Positions 42,454 through 49,877 of a stretch of 64,000 nt of DNA are shown here, piece by piece; position 1 is the first letter of the stretch; every line of letters begins with the position of its first letter. This stretch comes from Aminobacter anthyllidis (GTDB taxonomy: Bacteria; Pseudomonadota; Alphaproteobacteria; Rhizobiales; Rhizobiaceae). The notes beneath the pieces are model-generated. The model was not told the DNA's origin and made no database searches. It saw nothing but the letters and a program-made list of their open reading frames with translations. Position numbers and translations under genes: made by a program. The stretch spans positions 310,001 to 374,000 of the forward strand of contig NZ_JAFLWW010000001.1 in NCBI RefSeq assembly GCF_018555685.1, written 5' to 3'.

Positions 42454-42678
42454 GTGCATGAAGAGTTCTTAAAGCGCAGCGCGTGTCAAATTGCGGCTCA
42501 ACTGCCCGAAAACGTTGATGATGCGCTCAAGGTGTTGAGTTATGTCAATGATATTCTGGTCAATTTAGGTGGTGGGTGGGGCGCTAGCCAACCATCCGTT
42601 CCGAAAGATCAGGTAGCAGCTCCAGTAATTGCCCTGGTAGCCCGTCGCGCTTACCGAGATATATCCAGTCCAGAGTGA
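42454..42678 (+). CDS. Small phage protein beside the repressor
   Basis: 74 residues from a GTG with GGAGG ten bases upstream (HEEFLKRSACQIAAQLPENV ...). The last 30 codons run antisense to the 3' end of the repressor gene. Function unknown; moderate support. Confidence 0.5.
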   Translation: MHEEFLKRSACQIAAQLPENVDDALKVLSYVNDILVNLGGGWGASQPSVPKDQVAAPVIALVARRAYRDISSPE

Positions 42679-42868
42679 CACCGGTTCTTAGCTGGATCCG
42701 GAAGGCGACATCGAGGTCGGGGCGACGAATACCCCTTTCGTAGTTATTCATAGCGGGCTGCGAAACCTCGATCAGTGCGGCGAATGCCGTCTGGTTCTTC
42801 CCGAGCGCCTCCCTCAGTGCGACGAGGCGCTTCGCTATGTCTTTGTTCGATTTTCCGCCATCTGACAT
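42584..42868 (-). CDS. Phage repressor, XRE-type HTH
   Basis: 94 residues with a lambda-type helix-turn-helix (NQTAFAALIEVSQPAMNNYE) and RRPDLDVAFRIQLRTGVTLD. There is no C-terminal S24 peptidase domain, so induction by RecA-stimulated self-cleavage is not expected. It is divergent from the Cro-like gene with operators between, which makes it the likely lysogeny repressor. Confidence 0.82.
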   Translation of the reverse strand: MSDGGKSNKDIAKRLVALREALGKNQTAFAALIEVSQPAMNNYERGIRRPDLDVAFRIQLRTGVTLDWIYLGKRDGLPGQLLELLPDLSERMVG

Positions 42869-42885
42869 GTCGCGACGTATCGCAT

Positions 42886-42944
42886 ATCACGCAGCGAAAA
42901 AATAATAACACGTGCCGGCTTGATTTATCATCACGCTACGTGAT
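42886..42944. promoter_or_regulatory. Phage operators O3 and O4 (rightward control)
   Basis: O4 at 42930-42944 is the perfect palindrome ATCACG-CTA-CGTGAT, 11 bases before the Cro-like start. O3 at 42886-42900 keeps only one half (ATCACGCAGCGAAAA). Together with O1/O2 they give a consensus near ATCACGC-N-CGTGAT. Confidence 0.75.
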
Positions 42945-42955
42945 ATTGAAGTCAT

Positions 42956-43177
42956 ATGGCACCTGATGTTGGCAAACTGATTGATGAGCTTGGAGGCCCG
43001 TCCAAGGCGGCCGCAGCGCTCGGAATAAAGAACCCCAGTGTCGTCATGAATTGGCGGGCGAGGGGCCAAATCCCCGGCAACTGGGCACGCAAGGTCGAGA
43101 GCCTGACCGGCGTTTCCTGCCACGATCTCCGCCCTGACATTTTCGGCCCAAGCCCTGACCAAGGGGCCGCGGCATGA
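42956..43177 (+). CDS. Cro/YdaS-like antirepressor-type HTH protein
   Basis: 73 residues. KLIDELGGPSKAAAALGIKN then PSVVMNWRARGQIPGNWARK is the YdaS/Cro-like helix-turn-helix. It is the first rightward gene after the operators and probably antagonises the repressor. ATGA overlap with the next gene. Confidence 0.82.
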   Translation: MAPDVGKLIDELGGPSKAAAALGIKNPSVVMNWRARGQIPGNWARKVESLTGVSCHDLRPDIFGPSPDQGAAA

Positions 43178-43476
43178 AATCGAACATCACACCTATCACC
43201 GACCACGTCATGGGTTCGAACTATGATGGAGACATCAAAAGCTTGGTCCATCGGTTGCTGGCGGTCGAGGATCGCATTGACCATGAGAACAAGCTCAAGG
43301 CGCTGATCTTCGCGGAAGCCAAGGTCAACAACGTCGATATCGGCGCGTTGAAGGCGACGATCCGCACAATTCGCTACATGCCGCAAAGCGGAGCCGAAAA
43401 CCTTTTCGGCCTCAGTGAGACCGTCAAGTCCTATCTGGACATCGTCGTTCCGAAACGTGGCTCGGAGAAGCGATAG
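43174..43476 (+). CDS. GapR-like (DUF2312) DNA-binding protein
   Basis: 100 residues. LVHRLLAVEDRIDHENKLKA then LIFAEAKVNNVDIGALKATI aligns with the coiled-coil and AEAK...FD...LR motif of GapR. GapR is the alphaproteobacterial nucleoid protein that grips overtwisted DNA near replication forks. The C-terminal 30 residues are phage-specific. Role in phage replication or transcription is inferred. Confidence 0.68.
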   Translation: MKSNITPITDHVMGSNYDGDIKSLVHRLLAVEDRIDHENKLKALIFAEAKVNNVDIGALKATIRTIRYMPQSGAENLFGLSETVKSYLDIVVPKRGSEKR

Positions 43477-44589
43477 ATGTCGACCTCCGCCGCGCTCCGC
43501 GAAATCTTCACGGCAGGCCGTCCTCTGGTCGAAACGTGGCTTGAGGTTGGCGAGCAGATCGCTGCGCTTCGCGACGTCGCGACCATGAAGGGCCTCGACT
43601 GGTCGCAGGTCAAAGCACTGCTCAAGGCGCAAATCCAGGATGAGCGCGACGACGACGGCAAAGGCAAGCGCGTCAAGCGCATCGTCGAGAAGGCCGAGTT
43701 CGCTTCCGCCTACGCCGACATGCTCGGCTTGGCGAATATGAACGAGAAAATTTATTTTGCCGAAACGACAGCCGACCGTTCCGACGGCGGCGCCAACATC
43801 AACATGCGCCATAGCGGAATTGCGACGGACCTGCCGCCGCATGACGAAGACGGCGTCATTTTCGAAGATGAGCCGGAAACGGCAACGGAATCGCCGAGCG
43901 GCATTGCGACCGGCTCGGATGACCACAGTGGCGATGAGATCGTCACCAATGCGGGAGAGGGCCATGTAGATCGCAGCGCAACCGCGCGCACACCGGCAGG
44001 TGAGGAAGATATTGCGCTGACTGGGCAGGTAGAAACCCAGGTAGATGCTGAAATCATAGACGGGAATGCCTCGCTGGCCGCGCGTGAGGATGAAGAAGTC
44101 GCGGCATTCAATCACGATGTTCCCGTGCATGTCGGGGATGAACGCACGGAACAGCCCGAGGATGGCCTGAGCGCCTCGGGCGACAATTCTGAAATTGAGC
44201 ATTCGGCGCCATCCTCCCAGGTTGCCGCATCGGCTGGCGAGCTAAGCACACCCACCTCGCCAGCCGTCTTTTCTTCCCCTGCCGCTGTTTCTCCACGGGT
44301 TGACGACGGGCGACCTGACCAAAGTTCCGATGAAGTGCCGAGCGGGCAGGGTGGCGACAAGCCAAGGCTGTATAGCGGCCAATCGGGACAACAGACCGCC
44401 AGCGCAGCGCAGGACCGGAATGAGCCGGTATCCGTGAGCGGGGCGTCCGCCACCATTTCCGAAGCCGACGTTCCCGACTTCCTGAAACGCAAAGACGGCT
44501 GCCTCGATCAAGCCGGCTGCAAGGTGAAGACCTATTCCATTCTCTGCGCGCGCTGCGCTGCCGAACGTGTTCGGGCGAGGGCAGCATAA
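43477..44589 (+). CDS. Phage protein with long acidic disordered region
   Basis: 370 residues. The N-terminal 90 are folded (LREIFTAGRPLVETWLEVGE ...); about 100-330 are acidic and Ser/Ala-rich without structure. The C-terminus has a cysteine cluster (DGCLDQAGCKVKTYSILCAR, CxxC) suggesting a small zinc site. Starts one base after the GapR-like stop. Confidence 0.62.
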   Translation: MSTSAALREIFTAGRPLVETWLEVGEQIAALRDVATMKGLDWSQVKALLKAQIQDERDDDGKGKRVKRIVEKAEFASAYADMLGLANMNEKIYFAETTADRSDGGANINMRHSGIATDLPPHDEDGVIFEDEPETATESPSGIATGSDDHSGDEIVTNAGEGHVDRSATARTPAGEEDIALTGQVETQVDAEIIDGNASLAAREDEEVAAFNHDVPVHVGDERTEQPEDGLSASGDNSEIEHSAPSSQVAASAGELSTPTSPAVFSSPAAVSPRVDDGRPDQSSDEVPSGQGGDKPRLYSGQSGQQTASAAQDRNEPVSVSGASATISEADVPDFLKRKDGCLDQAGCKVKTYSILCARCAAERVRARAA

Positions 44590-44750
44590 TGGCCGATCAT
44601 CTCAAGTGGAGAACTGCCGGCTGCCTCGCCTTCTTGGTCTGGGCGTTCATGGCACCCGATGGGGCTCCAGTGGAGAACCTCGCTGCCCTCTTGGTCATTG
44701 CAGCGGTAGCCTTTGCCACTGCTGCCATTCTCAAGGCGCTCGGCAAATGA
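44589..44750 (+). CDS. Small phage membrane protein
   Basis: 53 residues with two hydrophobic segments (GCLAFLVWAFMAP and ALLVIAAVAFATAAILKAL). TAATG overlap with the preceding gene. Confidence 0.62.
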   Translation: MADHLKWRTAGCLAFLVWAFMAPDGAPVENLAALLVIAAVAFATAAILKALGK

Positions 44751-45117
44751 TGCGCGCCTCACCGATCCTGCTGCCGTTCAACGCCCCCCGCCTGGCAGCA
44801 GGTTTCCGTGGGGAGGCTGGAGCGCTTGGCGCTTGCCTCCCCACGGGTTTCGGCCGGTGGTGGGGACGACACTCGGCTGAACTCCATTTTGTACTGGGTG
44901 CCTTGAGCGGCTGCGGTTTCGCGCCTGCTCGGCTCGCCTTGAATTCTGTCGGGACTTTTTGGGGGCCCCGAAGACCCATTGCCACGCCGTTCCAGCCTCG
45001 CAAGCAATCGAGCGGCGTCCTTAGCATCCTGTTCGGTCCACCGTTCGGGGCCGCAGTCCAGTTCCTTTCGTTGCTCGCCCTTGTTCATAGCAAGGACCGT
45101 AACGAAGGATCGGTGAG
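44751..45117. other. 367-base stretch without a confident gene
   Basis: A plus-strand frame from ATG 44750 (140 codons) is start-coupled to the previous gene but has an odd, repeat-like composition. On the minus strand 44731-44979 could encode an 82-residue protein starting MGLRGPQKVPTEFKAS. That loosely resembles the start of P27-type small terminase subunits. Neither is convincing; the second could be a relic. Confidence 0.4.
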
Positions 45118-45522
45118 ATGTCCGGCAAAAGAGTTTCCGAAAACGGAAAAAGAGTTTCCGAGGACGACATGAGTAGTGCAGCGCTATCTGAAGCCACGAA
45201 GTGGACAAAGGAACTTATGGACGCCGAATGGCAGGGCCGTGGGGACAAGGAAAACCTTGTTCGTTATCGCCTCGCCAAGAACATCGGCGTTCGTGAAAGC
45301 TACCTCTATCGGCTCCAGTACAAGAAACAGGAAATGACGGATGTGCGTGGTTCCGTCTACCGCGCGCTGATGTTGGCCCGCCAGTTGTACGGCATCGTCG
45401 CCGCGTCTGGTGAGGCTGCTTACGAAAAAGAAAAGGCACTGGCCGATGCGCGCAATTCGAAAATGGCTGGCCTGGCTGCTGCTGTTGCTGGACCGAAAAT
45501 CCAAAGGACCATGAGCAAATGA
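45118..45522 (+). CDS. Phage protein, function unknown
   Basis: 134 residues. The start region contains a 13-base sequence twice (AAAGAGTTTCCGA), encoding KRVSE twice. Later KNIGVRESYLYRLQYKKQEM looks helix-turn-helix-like. It precedes a tiny membrane gene and a sigma factor, so a regulatory role is possible. Confidence 0.62.
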   Translation: MSGKRVSENGKRVSEDDMSSAALSEATKWTKELMDAEWQGRGDKENLVRYRLAKNIGVRESYLYRLQYKKQEMTDVRGSVYRALMLARQLYGIVAASGEAAYEKEKALADARNSKMAGLAAAVAGPKIQRTMSK

Positions 45523-45611
45523 TGTGGGCTGAAGCAAGTTTCTACAGCGTCGCGGCGATCTGCGTGGCGGCTGTGCTCATCACAATTCTTGTCGTCGCAA
45601 TTCGAGACTGA
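45519..45611 (+). CDS. Very small phage membrane protein
   Basis: 30 residues, a single hydrophobic helix (SVAAICVAAVLITILVVAI). ATGA overlap with the previous gene supports it. Confidence 0.5.
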   Translation: MMWAEASFYSVAAICVAAVLITILVVAIRD

Positions 45612-45635
45612 CCTCCAAAGCGGGGCGTGGGGCAA

Positions 45636-46160
45636 ATGGTCGATTCCGAATTCGGTCTGGCAGTCGAAGCGCAGCGTGCAGGGCTCAAGGCTTCGGCCAT
45701 GAAGCTCGCGCGCAACGTCGACACTGCCAATGACCTTGTTCAGGAGGCCATGGCCAAGGCACTTCGCTACGAGGGTAGGCTGGCACCCGACACCAACATC
45801 GGTGCCTGGATGACGACCGTTCTACGGAATGAGTTCTTCACCCAAGCCCGGAAATCGCAGCGTGTCGCCGCCCTCGATGATCCTGATGCCATCATCGCGA
45901 TGATGCCGGCACCCGATGATCAGGCCGCAGCGCTCGAGGCCAAGGATGCTCTGGCGCGCGTCTTCGAATTGCCGGCCCGCGATTGCAGCGACCTGATGAT
46001 GGTCGGGGCTGGCTTCACCTACGACGAGATCGCCGAGCGTGATGGATCGACCATGAAGGCCGTCAAAAGCCGCATCTGCCGTGGTCGCGAAGAACTTCAA
46101 CAGCGGCTCGATCATCAGCCGAGCCGGCTTCTCGCCGCATATCGAACCCCACACCCCTGA
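45636..46160 (+). CDS. Phage-encoded ECF-type RNA polymerase sigma factor
   Basis: 174 residues. Region 2: DTANDLVQEAMAKALRYEGR, then NIGAWMTTVLRNEFFTQARK. Region 4: ARVFELPARDCSDLMMVGAG with FTYDEIAERDGSTMKAVKSR. The region 2 style recalls EcfG, the alphaproteobacterial general-stress sigma factor. It may redirect host polymerase to phage or stress promoters. No anti-sigma factor is recognised next to it. Confidence 0.8.
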   Translation: MVDSEFGLAVEAQRAGLKASAMKLARNVDTANDLVQEAMAKALRYEGRLAPDTNIGAWMTTVLRNEFFTQARKSQRVAALDDPDAIIAMMPAPDDQAAALEAKDALARVFELPARDCSDLMMVGAGFTYDEIAERDGSTMKAVKSRICRGREELQQRLDHQPSRLLAAYRTPHP

Positions 46161-46172
46161 AAAGGAACGAAC

Positions 46173-46397
46173 ATGAACCACACCGCCAAGGCCTATGGCC
46201 CATCCGATTATGACGCCATGACGCCGCAGCCTGACAACGCATTCAGCCGCCTGGATCGTGCCGTCGATACTCTGATGAAGGCCGAAAGCGTCGTTCGCGA
46301 ACTTGCCGAACAGCTCATTGGCACGGTCCCGGTCCCGATCCAAGGTGGAGAGTCCAAGGGCAGCATCCGTGAGGACGGCCTATGCATGTCGGGCTGA
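46173..46397 (+). CDS. Small phage protein
   Basis: 74 residues (MNHTAKAYGPSDYDAMTPQP ...) with a C-terminal helix SRLDRAVDTLMKAESVVREL. AAGGAA precedes the ATG. No family. Confidence 0.62.
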   Translation: MNHTAKAYGPSDYDAMTPQPDNAFSRLDRAVDTLMKAESVVRELAEQLIGTVPVPIQGGESKGSIREDGLCMSG

Positions 46398-46486
46398 TCG
46401 GCGCTGTCGGCGAGAGGGCCGAGCGGATCACGCTTCTCGCCGAGCGGATCATCAACAGCGCCATGCGCGTCAACTCGCAGCTTTGA
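46382..46486 (+). CDS. Very small phage protein
   Basis: 34 residues (MHVGLIGAVGERAERITLLA ...), overlapping its neighbours by 16 and 1 bases. Evidence is the gene-to-gene coupling only. Confidence 0.42.
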   Translation: MHVGLIGAVGERAERITLLAERIINSAMRVNSQL

Positions 46487-46686
46487 TGCCGGCACCACTC
46501 CGCAAAATCCTGATCCGTCACGCCTCCGAAGATGACGTCGATCAACAGGCCAGAGCAGACATCGAAAGTTCGGAACAGGGGACGGCAGATTATGAGATCG
46601 AACGGCTTTCCATACCTAACCGACACAGTGACGGACCAGGGCTGCGCGAACTGGCCTGCCTGCGGGTGCCAGATCGATCGGTGTGA
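46486..46686 (+). CDS. Possible small phage protein
   Basis: 66 residues from an ATG coupled as TGATG. It overlaps the next, better supported gene by 95 bases in another frame, so it may be partly or wholly spurious. Confidence 0.33.
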   Translation: MPAPLRKILIRHASEDDVDQQARADIESSEQGTADYEIERLSIPNRHSDGPGLRELACLRVPDRSV

Positions 46687-47089
46687 TGCCGACGAACAAG
46701 TGGCCAAGCCGCTCATGGTTGTTCTGCTGAACCTAGCAGCGTGGGTCTTCCTGCTACTCGCTCTCGCTGCGTTCGCGATGGGTGTCGTCGGCATGGTGAA
46801 GGCATATGCCCATGAGGCAGCGAGCGGATGGGATTACCCGCTTAGCTGTTGCTTCGGCACGGCCAGCGGCGGCGATTGCCAAGCGATATCGAGCAAGACC
46901 GTCACCCCGATTGCAGGCGGCTATCGCATCACTTTGGTGCCCGGCGACCACAACCAAGTCACCAAGCCGCATGTGTTCGAAGTGCCGGCCGACAAGGTCC
47001 GCATCTCCGAAGACACCAGCTACCACATCTGCCTGTGGCCGACCGAAGACAAGGTCCAGTGCTTCTTTGCTCCTCCGATGAGCTACTGA
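46592..47089 (+). CDS. Phage membrane protein with cysteine motif
   Basis: 165 residues. AGGGGA lies nine bases before the ATG. N-terminal GCANWPACGCQIDRC suggests a metal site. A membrane helix spans about 42-66 (MVVLLNLAAWVFLLLALAAF). The C-terminal 95 residues, with PLSCCFG and CLWPTEDKVQCFF, are predicted outside. Function unknown. Confidence 0.65.
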   Translation: MRSNGFPYLTDTVTDQGCANWPACGCQIDRCDADEQVAKPLMVVLLNLAAWVFLLLALAAFAMGVVGMVKAYAHEAASGWDYPLSCCFGTASGGDCQAISSKTVTPIAGGYRITLVPGDHNQVTKPHVFEVPADKVRISEDTSYHICLWPTEDKVQCFFAPPMSY

Positions 47090-47090
47090 C

Positions 47091-47831
47091 ATGCGCACAT
47101 CAGACATCATCCCTGGCCTTGTCATCGGCCACCTTACCGTCGTCTCCAAGACGATGAAGACCCTATCGAGCGGACGCAAGATGCCCGCTTGGTCCCTTCG
47201 CTGCAGTTGCGGTGTCGTTGTCGTCGCAATGACGGTCAATCTGACCAAGGGCAAACACATGTCCTGCGGTTGCAAGCGGTCCGAGGCTATCAGCGCCCAC
47301 TATCCCGGCGACACGAAGAAGCCGGAGTATCGCGTCTACCGGCAGATGCTCGACCGCTGCTATCTCGAAACCGCCCCGAACTACGCATGGTATGGCGGGA
47401 AGGGCGTGGCGGTCTGCGACCGCTGGCGGCGAGGCACGAATGAACAGACCGGATTCCAGTGCTTCATGGCTGACATGGGCGAACGCCCGGCGGGCCTCAC
47501 CCTCGAACGCAACGATCCCCGTCTTCCGTACGATCCAGGCAACTGCCGTTGGGCCACTTGGGCCGAGCAGGCCGTAAACCGTCGCGAACACCACTTGTCG
47601 GTTTTCGAGCGGGACGCCCTTCGTCGTCGGCGCAGCGAAGCTCGTCAGGGCGAGAAGGCACCACGGGCGAAGCTCACTGACCAGCAGGTCACCATCATCA
47701 AGCGTCGATTGGCCGAGGGCGCACGCACCTCGGTTCTCGCTGCGCAGTTCGGCATTTCACCGCAGACGATCAGCGGCATCAAGGCCGGTCGGAAATGGAC
47801 GCATATCGTGTCATCGCCGAGGGGCTTCTGA
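47091..47831 (+). CDS. HNH-like homing endonuclease with C-terminal HTH
   Basis: 246 residues. A zinc-ribbon N-terminus (LRCSCGVVV, MSCGCKRSE) leads to the core YRQMLDRCYLETAPNYAWYG, then LTLERNDPRLPYDPGNCRWA. That pattern is shared by many phage homing-type nucleases. The C-terminus has a resolvase-like helix-turn-helix (AEGARTSVLAAQFGISPQTI). It begins one base after the preceding stop. Confidence 0.72.
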   Translation: MRTSDIIPGLVIGHLTVVSKTMKTLSSGRKMPAWSLRCSCGVVVVAMTVNLTKGKHMSCGCKRSEAISAHYPGDTKKPEYRVYRQMLDRCYLETAPNYAWYGGKGVAVCDRWRRGTNEQTGFQCFMADMGERPAGLTLERNDPRLPYDPGNCRWATWAEQAVNRREHHLSVFERDALRRRRSEARQGEKAPRAKLTDQQVTIIKRRLAEGARTSVLAAQFGISPQTISGIKAGRKWTHIVSSPRGF

Positions 47832-47833
47832 TC

Positions 47834-48206
47834 ATGGGCGAACATCTCCTTTTCAGCGAGCACCTGACCGAAGCCAAGTGCGATAGCCCGATCCGAGAAA
47901 CGTTCCTCGGCCAGGCCCATATCGCCGGCACCGGTCCCGAAGGCACGACATGCCGCGAATGCATCTGGTGGCGCCTGATCGGCAAGAAGCGTCAGGCGGG
48001 GGGGGGGCATCGTCGAGTTCGTGAAGGCGCCCGCCTATTTCGGCAAGCGCCACAAGGACGCGCCCGGCGAACTCAAGAAGCAGCGCTGTACCCGGCCAAT
48101 CCTAAACAAGGCCAATCGCCTCATTCCTCATCACGCCAAGTCCTGCCGGCTGTTCGAACAGAACGAACAGGCACCTGTGGCCAAAAAGCTGGTCGAGGGT
48201 AAGTGA
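47834..48206 (+). pseudogene. Zinc-motif phage protein interrupted by a poly-G frameshift
   Basis: The first frame runs from ATG 47834 (GEHLLFSEHLTEAKCDSPIR ... TCRECIWW). The second frame carries the rest (IVEFVKAPAYFGKRHKDAPG ... HHAKSCRLFEQNEQ) to a stop coupled to the next gene. They join at a run of ten G (47998-48007); nine or twelve would be in frame. CxxC on one side and HxxxC on the other suggest one zinc site split by the shift. Cause: indel, sequencing error or slippage. Confidence 0.72.
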
Positions 48207-48727
48207 TGGGCAAGCGCAGCGATTTCCCCCGTCGTCCCATGGACGGCTACCAGACCATCGACCCGCGCGCAGTGGCAGCGCTGGTGCCATATCTCGCTGG
48301 CGTCGAGACGTTCGCTGAGCCTTGTGCCGGCGAGGGCCATCTGATCCGCCAGTTGGAAGGTGCCGGCCTTCGCTGTGGCTATTCCGGCGATCTCTCGACT
48401 GGTCAGGATGCGCTCAAGATCAAGTTCTTCGACGGCTACGACGCGATCATAACGAACCCGCCTTGGACCCGCGAAATCCTTCACCCGATGATCCGTCATT
48501 TCCAGCGCATGGCGCCGACGTGGCTGCTGTTCGATGCGGACTGGGCTCATACCGGCCAATCCGCACCATTCATGGCCCAGTGCAGCCACATCGTTTCCGT
48601 CGGTCGACTGCGCTGGATCGAAGGCACCAAGCACACCGGCAAGGACAACGTTGCTTGGCATAGGTTCCATGCCCAGCACCACGAAGGGCCGCGCTTCGTC
48701 GGGCGTCCAATGAAGGAGGCCGCATAG
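48206..48727 (+). CDS. Phage adenine-type DNA methyltransferase (NPPW)
   Basis: 173 residues. SAM motif FAEPCAGEGHLIRQL and catalytic motif AIITNPPWTREILHPMI, the NPPY/W type of N6-adenine methyltransferases. There is no recognisable target-recognition domain, so specificity is unknown. TGATG-coupled to the previous gene and directly followed by a GcrA-like gene. A non-DNA substrate cannot be excluded. Confidence 0.75.
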   Translation: MGKRSDFPRRPMDGYQTIDPRAVAALVPYLAGVETFAEPCAGEGHLIRQLEGAGLRCGYSGDLSTGQDALKIKFFDGYDAIITNPPWTREILHPMIRHFQRMAPTWLLFDADWAHTGQSAPFMAQCSHIVSVGRLRWIEGTKHTGKDNVAWHRFHAQHHEGPRFVGRPMKEAA

Positions 48728-49345
48728 ATGCTCGCACCATCCTATCAACCACACGAAATCGTCAAGATCGGCGAACTGCTTAAGGATCGCAAAAGCGCTT
48801 CCCAGATCGCGGCCGAGATGAGCGCCATGCGCGGGAGCAAGATTTCCCGCAACGCGATCATCGGCAAGGTGCATCGGCATCCGATCCTGAAGGCGATCGG
48901 GTTCGCTGAAAAGAAGTCGCCGACAAGCAAGAAGGGCGTGCTCGCAAAGCCGGCCAAGACGGTCGAGCGCCTGAAGCCGTCCAAAACACCCGATGCTCTG
49001 CTCCACGCGAAGCTCACCAGCACGCGGGCGCATACGGGGCCGACAGCACTGCCGGCGCGCCTGCGGGTGGCCATGTCCAATGATTTCGAGGGCTCATTCA
49101 TGGAAGTCGCCGACCTCGCCATCCTCACCAACGTTCCGCGCCCCCGCGCCGAAGACCTCGGCGACCCCAAGGCATATGACGCCGAAAGCCGGGGTATCCC
49201 GCTGCTTGAGCTTGCGCGCCATGATTGCCGCTGGCCGGTGAACGATGCCGAGAAGGGGGCTGAGCATCTGTTCTGCGGACGTCCCTCCGCACCTGAGCGT
49301 CCTTATTGCCGGGCCCACTCCCTTCGCGCCGTGCAGTGCAGGTAG
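48728..49345 (+). CDS. Phage GcrA-like cell-cycle regulator
   Basis: 205 residues. N-terminal IGELLKDRKSASQIAAEMSA with SRNAIIGKVHRHPILK is the GcrA helix-turn-helix. C-terminal CRWPVNDAEKGAEHLFCGRP with YCRAHS is the GcrA metal/sigma-binding part. Host GcrA binds sigma-70 and works best at CcrM-methylated GANTC sites. Here the gene follows a methyltransferase, so phage control of methylation-sensitive transcription is inferred. The central linker is long and basic. Confidence 0.8.
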   Translation: MLAPSYQPHEIVKIGELLKDRKSASQIAAEMSAMRGSKISRNAIIGKVHRHPILKAIGFAEKKSPTSKKGVLAKPAKTVERLKPSKTPDALLHAKLTSTRAHTGPTALPARLRVAMSNDFEGSFMEVADLAILTNVPRPRAEDLGDPKAYDAESRGIPLLELARHDCRWPVNDAEKGAEHLFCGRPSAPERPYCRAHSLRAVQCR

Positions 49346-49353
49346 GAGGCCAG

Positions 49354-49686
49354 ATGCCAGCCCCATCGATCCGCAGGCAGATCAATTTCGAGTTGAACCC
49401 CAAGGTCTACGACACCTTGGCGGCGCGCGCGAAGCTCATGGGCTACACCCCATCGGCTTATGCTCGCCTGTTGTTCGATGCTGCATTTGCGGAACGTGTC
49501 GGATGGGAAAAGCAGAACCCGGCAAGCAATCCTGATCTGGATGAAACCGTTCGGGCCGTCTTCTGCCTCGCCGGCCAGTTCGAACCGGCCACGATTTCAC
49601 GGGTCACCGGTGCGCCTGAGACGCTGATCAAGAAAATCCTTTCGGGCTGGAAGGCTCATTCGAAGTCGTCGGCGAGGGCAATATGA
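49354..49686 (+). CDS. Phage protein, possible ribbon-helix-helix
   Basis: 110 residues from ATG 49354 with AGGAGG upstream. IRRQINFELNPKVYDTLAAR then AKLMGYTPSAYARLLFDAAF fits a ribbon-helix-helix DNA binder. The C-terminal half has a second helical unit. Regulatory role inferred. Confidence 0.62.
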   Translation: MPAPSIRRQINFELNPKVYDTLAARAKLMGYTPSAYARLLFDAAFAERVGWEKQNPASNPDLDETVRAVFCLAGQFEPATISRVTGAPETLIKKILSGWKAHSKSSARAI

Positions 49687-49877
49687 CCCTCCAGGACAAA
49701 CTCGACTGCATCAACGGCATCATCCAATCCAAGATGACATGGCTCGAGCAGCACGGCCAAGGCCGCGGCAAGCGCCCAGACCACGAAATCGAGCAGATGC
49801 GCGCCCAAGTCGAAGCCCTGCACGAGATCGCTGATGACTATCGGAGATCGATAGAGCGGAAAGGGGCTGCGGCATGA
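49683..49877 (+). CDS. Small phage coiled-coil protein
   Basis: 64 residues, helical (EIEQMRAQVEALHEIADDYR). ATGA overlap on both sides. Confidence 0.65.
   Translation: MTLQDKLDCINGIIQSKMTWLEQHGQGRGKRPDHEIEQMRAQVEALHEIADDYRRSIERKGAAA

Noticed and set aside
42952-44202. Minus-strand frame (416 codons) opposite the Cro-like and GapR-like genes
   Set aside because: It would run through the operators and overlap three tightly coupled plus-strand genes; no motif.
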